A DNA stretch of 64,000 bases from Liolophura sinensis (Eukaryota > Mollusca > Polyplacophora > Chitonida > Chitonidae): positions 10,795,501 to 10,859,500 of the forward strand of contig NC_088303.1 in NCBI RefSeq assembly GCF_032854445.1, given 5' to 3'. The position numbers were made by a program, and so were the translations under genes. Positions 60,701 through 64,000 of the stretch are shown piece after piece. The notes under the pieces are model-generated. The model was not told the DNA's origin. It saw nothing but the letters and a program-made list of their open reading frames with translations, and searched no databases. Positions within the stretch are counted from its first letter, which is position 1, and each line of letters starts with the position of its first letter.

Positions 60701-63700
60701 TGACAACACGCAAAGACCTGGGCCTAAACAGCAGAAACCGGAAGGGGGAAATGCGAAGGTAATTTCGCTGTTTTGCGCTTTCGACCTTTTGAGTTGACTT
60801 AAAAAGGTCGAAAACCCAAAAGTGCGAGGCAAATACCCGAAAGTTGTATCAGCTTAACACTTTCGGCTTTTCTTCTTGCGTTTTCTAACTTTTGTCTCGC
60901 ATTTTCGTGTTTAGACCTTCGCAGTTTCGCGTTTTGGCCCTTCGTCCTTTTGTGTTTTAGCGTTTTCGACATTCGCCGTTTTCTGTTTTCGCATTTTCGA
61001 CGTTATATTTAAAGTAAGAAAACACGAGTGGTCGCACCCGACTTGCATAAAAGTATCTGCATGAATAACGACCTGTTGCACGGAAGCGTCATGACCATTT
61101 ACAACCGAAAAAAAAATGTTGAAAGAGAGTTCGTTCCAAATGTTTTTTCTGTACACTCGTCGTAGGTCGATCATGCTCTCTTCCAGTAGACAGCAGTCAA
61201 TCAGCATGTCATAAGCTGCATGTACAGTGCACATCGTTGATACATGAAACCCAGTCCAGTATAATGTGTGATTGACACCGATTGGTTGATCGACACCTAT
61301 AGTTATACAACCAGGTGCTGTCGCATACTGGTCCAAAATCGTTGCCTACCAAGGGAACGCATGAATTATATTCATAGGCTATCAACTCTTAAGCGCTTAA
61401 TGTTGACTATATAGCCCATATACCGCAGTCTGGGACAATCTCCGCCACAAATATATTGTCGCAATACGTCTTCGGTAAAAACTATTTCTGTCCAATGTAA
61501 AATCATTACTGTGTTTGATTTTGCGGGGTGAGAGCCCTTGTTGAGACAGATTAGTTAACATTTCTCACCCTCTTCACTGACAGGTGGTCTATTTCACAGC
61601 AACTTTCCCCTATCTGTTGCTGTTGGCATTGCTTATAAGGGGTGCCACTCTAGAGGGTTCAGCTGACGGTATCTACTATTATCTGACACCCAGATGGGAC
61701 AGGCTGGACGATTCATCGGTGAGTGCTTTCTTTGAAACCATGTGAGCAACAGTAGTCAGACTGTGTACCAATTTGTACTTATGTAGCCGTACACTGAGCC
61801 CAGCTTACATCCAACAGCAATGCAGATGGCGCCCTTTATATGAGAAGTATGGAAGTGTGCCAAGATTTTCAGTAGTTGAAACCTGCGCTGTGAGGAGTAT
61901 GGAAGTGTGTCTGGAAATAGGTTGTTTGCAATGACAGCCATCTTTGATGTAAAATTGCGTATTGCCGACTGGGTGTCTGTTGTTAGAGGTGTCATACGTT
62001 GGGCAGAGGCCGGTAAGGGCATACAGTGGGCAATATACACAAACTTACCTCAAAGATGGCTGCCATTGCAAAACATCTGTTGCTGTTGTTGAAACCTGAA
62101 CCTCAAGAGAAAAACAGAAAAGTCTATATAAAGTGGATAGGTGTGGCACCGACGAGCAAATAGTTTAGATTCCCCTAAATCCACTGTTCTTGGCTGCTTT
62201 GGTGGCAATAAGAAGATTACGCCGCTCGTATAGTAATTTAAGTGGCAAAAACATTTGTGTCAAGCTTATTCCATCAAACACCTTCACTCTAAGCTTCTGA
62301 AGTTTTACAATAAGTATAATTCTCATGTAAGGAAATATGGACAGAGTGTCCAGAATCTCTGGCACTCGGCTTCATGATTGTGGCTAATTCCGCTTATCCC
62401 CGGGATGTACGGACTGTATATTCATCATGTTGAATTAGATCGCCACTTTGGATATATGAACAATTGCAAATGAGGTACATATTTTATTATCGACAACTTA
62501 TATTGTAACATACTTCACGATTTGCATACTAATTTCACTCACTCACTCACTCAAGAACATACCATGCGTCTTCCCTACATCACTGAAAATAGTTGACTGC
62601 TTCTATTTGTATGATTCCGTCCTATTTTCGTACTTTATATACTTTCTTAGTTCTTTGGTAGATTGTGTTAAAAGTCGTTTGGGAATTAGCCTTGCGATTA
62701 TTTACCCAGAATGTCCTTCTTGGTTGACGACTGGTATACGAATGTCTGTTTTGAGACGTACATTACATGAGGCTTGCTGGTAATGACTTGTCTTACACGA
62801 ATATGAGACACTTGCACGTCACAAGTGGGAAAGTTCCTGGCGCCAGTTACCGGGTTACCTCTGGTAAAACTGATGAACTCGGCGCCGTACAAGAACAATA
62901 CCGCTGTTGTTGAGTACGGTGTCCAAACCCTAATGAAAGAAATAAATAGATACGGAAAAAATATACAAGTATACCAGTGAAACGTCTCGATAGACGAAAC
63001 TAAGATTACAGCAGATCTTTTACTTACATCACACAGTCTGTATATGTTGGCACTTGAGTTTTTTCTTGATATTGTTAGCCGTTTCGTATTTATACAAACA
63101 CTGTAGTGAGACTCTCCTTCTCTTAATTGTTTTCCTGGTGATTTATATTGACTCCTATGTAAGTTTTGCGCATATGAAATCTATGGGTGTATCGCCTGAA
63201 GTCATGCAGTAAAAAACTAACGAGCATATGTTTATACTATATCACTGTTATAGTATAATTATATTATACTATAAATATGTTAATTATACTTTAACTATGT
63301 TTATACACTATAATTTTATTAGCCCTCAAAAATGTATCCGAAATAATTATGTACATCACAATTCTAGATATCTACATTTAATTTTGAAAGCGCTATAGCA
63401 GCCTAAGATTTCCCCGAATACCTAATTCCTAAGATTAGAGCTGATCTAAAGGTTAGGGTTCAGTGTGCACCTTTTCACAAAACTTTGTTTGCATTGCCAT
63501 AGTGCACCATCCAGTCCAGTAATGCATAAAATACAGTGTAAATATGTTTTGTATTATGTTGCATTGTTTCCTCGAAAGCATTTACTGAACATAATGGCCA
63601 CAAATGCTTCAGCCAAGTTTTTTTAAATCGATTTTACTCCGCATGTCTGTGTTGTTCAGGTATGGAGTGACGCCACAACCCAGGTGTTCTATTCCCTCAG

Positions 63701-63763
63701 TGCCTGCTCGGGGGGGCTAATTATGATGTCCAGTTTTAACAAGTTTAGTAACAACTGTCTCAG
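51722..63763 (+). CDS. SLC6 Na+/Cl- amino acid transporter, glycine-transporter-like (first 8 exons)
   Basis: Runs off the right edge. Exons: 51722-51751, 55340-55514, 55842-55973, 56628-56804, 58664-58700, 60059-60191, 61584-61718, 63660-63763; all phases fit (307 codons plus 2 bases). Exon 1 (ACCATGG start, [10 protein letters not shown]) is the least certain. Exon 2 holds TM1 with the SLC6 signature [20 protein letters not shown]. Exon 3 encodes TM2 ([19 protein letters not shown]) and exon 4 TM3 plus a loop with the conserved Cys pair ([10 protein letters not shown]) and an NET glycosylation site. Exon 6 is TM4, exon 7 TM5 ([20 protein letters not shown], then [15 protein letters not shown]), exon 8 TM6 ([20 protein letters not shown]). 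Exons 7-8 resemble SLC6A9/SLC6A5 most, but the substrate is uncertain because TM6 pocket residues differ. Expected role: sodium-driven amino acid uptake across the plasma membrane. Confidence 0.93.
52508..53150. repeat. 47-bp minisatellite, about 13 copies (SLC6 intron 1)
   Basis: Unit ccgtaggtatatcagaccgt plus gacaacccatttggtcactg plus gctatcca. Several copies carry ccgtaagt. Higher-order blocks of about 240 bp recur. It is not clearly derived from an exon junction. Confidence 0.95.
53347..53622 (-). mobile_element. SINE, near full length, first of three
   Basis: Reverse copy with (TTTA) tail, body and a diverged head ending atgcacggtggccc. Followed within about 15 bp by another copy. Confidence 0.85.
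53635..53850 (-). mobile_element. SINE, second of three
   Basis: Reverse copy (ttgattgatggtctacaccg to the head region) with a deletion in the body. Confidence 0.8.
53871..53997 (-). mobile_element. SINE, third of three, truncated
   Basis: Reverse copy with tail and 3' body (tatttcacttatacgacggc), ending near cccacgtacggccg. Confidence 0.85.
54377..54408. repeat. (CACT)n microsatellite
   Basis: About seven cact/catt units. A similar run is at 62535-62553. Confidence 0.85.
54455..56345. repeat. Three copies of a short dispersed repeat
   Basis: Copies near 54455-54530, 55145-55215 and 56300-56345 share acaacaa.caccactacggc and cggtattgaaccct-like ends. The first two also share cagtggtatcgggt. 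They may be 3' parts of another SINE family. All lie in SLC6 introns 1 and 3. Confidence 0.5.
55774..55841 (+). repeat. 68-bp duplication of the SLC6 exon 3 acceptor and start
   Basis: The sequence tttcag plus the first ~60 bp of exon 3 (TM2 start, [19 protein letters not shown]) is repeated immediately upstream of the real exon. The copy keeps an acceptor, but reading from it into the true exon shifts the frame, so it looks non-functional. Confidence 0.85.
58237..58412 (-). mobile_element. SINE, diverged
   Basis: Reverse copy (tatttgattgatgctttacc) extending to the B-box region (tggacttgaactcccaacga). In SLC6 intron 4. Confidence 0.8.
60192..60400 (+). repeat. 63-bp minisatellite from the SLC6 exon 6 donor
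   Basis: The real donor AAG|gtgagt at 60192 is followed by three more copies at 60255, 60318 and 60381, an exact 63-bp period. The units contain gttaacattgaacatcc. The first intronic unit has an in-frame TAA, so use of a later donor would truncate the protein. Confidence 0.95.
60750..61010. repeat. Low-complexity region with a hairpin
   Basis: Degenerate repetition of short motifs such as cgcattttcg and gcgttttcgac. At its left, ttcgaccttttgagttgact plus taaaaaggtcgaa forms a perfect-stem hairpin near 60779-60812. Confidence 0.6.
61886..62087. mobile_element. MITE with terminal inverted repeats (SLC6 intron 7)
   Basis: The left arm (tttgcaatgacagccatctt, then tattgccgactg) is the near-perfect inverse of the right arm (cagtgggcaata, then aagatggctgccattgcaaa). 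It is flanked by the 11-bp direct repeat gttgaaacctg at 61875-61885 and 62088-62098, a possible target duplication. No coding capacity. Confidence 0.75.
62225..62520 (+). pseudogene. Second reverse transcriptase remnant
   Basis: Encodes [20 protein letters not shown], then NLWHS, clearly homologous at DNA level to 14320-14540. It matches the C-terminal part of the same retroelement, and downstream DNA to 62765 matches the repeat at 7425-7580. Confidence 0.7.
62575..62765 (+). repeat. Dispersed repeat, partner of 7425-7580
   Basis: Contains agattgtgttaaaagtcgtt and ggtatacgaatgtctgtttt. Probably the 3' end of the retroelement whose reverse transcriptase remnant precedes it. Confidence 0.65.
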
Positions 63764-63840
63764 GTGAGGGTTTCCCACACTTGTTCTTGACTGCTTACAG
63801 AAGCTTTAGAATGTTGTTGCCAGTTACCCTCCTGATTCCA

Positions 63841-63930
63841 GGCGCGGGCTGTGTCTAGTGGTTAAGGTGTTAATTTCAGTCTCTAAGACAGGCAAGGTGC
63901 CGGATCAAACCCAACCTTGGATAGGGACTG
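63841..63930 (+). mobile_element. tRNA-like SINE head, second family
   Basis: Gcgggctgtgtctagtggtt plus aaggtg resembles a tRNA A box, and gtgccggatcaaaccc resembles a degraded B box about 40 bp on. Different from the main SINE. Located in SLC6 intron 8; its end is not resolved. Confidence 0.5.
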
Positions 63931-64000
63931 CACAGATTCTCAGGCTTTCATTGTTCGTATAGGTTTAGTATCAATACCCGGTGTCAGGCTCACCAGAGCT

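Overview
This window is animal nuclear DNA. The genes are split by introns with GT..AG junctions, there are many dispersed copies of a tRNA-derived SINE, and minisatellites are abundant. The SINE's style and the gene content suggest a marine lophotrochozoan, most likely a bivalve mollusc. That is inference; no species marker was seen. Genes were found by joining splice-compatible exons and recognising protein families. Most long single-frame reading frames here are tandem repeats or SINE sequence and are not genes.

Layout, left to right. (1) 213-2414 (+): the last two exons of a TruA-type tRNA pseudouridine synthase, PUSL1-like, with a coding 48-bp repeat in its tail. (2) 3487-3890: a decayed non-LTR retrotransposon RNase H remnant. 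(3) 5514-11409 (-): a complete four-exon gene for a 181-residue PDZ protein of the PDLIM/Zasp type without LIM domains. (4) 11.5-17.4 kb: repeats, including a reverse transcriptase remnant and foldback elements. (5) 17789-29302 (+): a complete 16-exon PNKP gene (FHA, phosphatase and kinase domains), with a possible upstream coding exon at 17411. (6) 29.3-31.2 kb: two minisatellites in the PNKP 3' region, then convergent poly(A) signals. (7) 32998-47712 (-): a complete 12-exon ZNF341 orthologue, a C2H2 zinc-finger transcription factor. (8) 47.7-51.7 kb: the divergent intergenic region. (9) 51722 to the right edge (+): the first eight exons of an SLC6 amino acid transporter, glycine-transporter-like.

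The five genes do not form a pathway: RNA modification, a scaffold protein, DNA repair, transcription and amino acid transport. PNKP and ZNF341 converge. ZNF341 and SLC6 diverge, as do the PDZ gene and PNKP.

The most unusual property is that many tandem repeats grew out of exon/intron junctions. In ZNF341 a 30-bp unit copied from the exon 7 donor fills about 2 kb with dozens of near-perfect 5' splice sites. Smaller examples start at ZNF341 exons 3 and 10, at SLC6 exons 3 and 6, and at PNKP exon 9. This recurrent 'splice-junction minisatellite' pattern is the main candidate for something undescribed.
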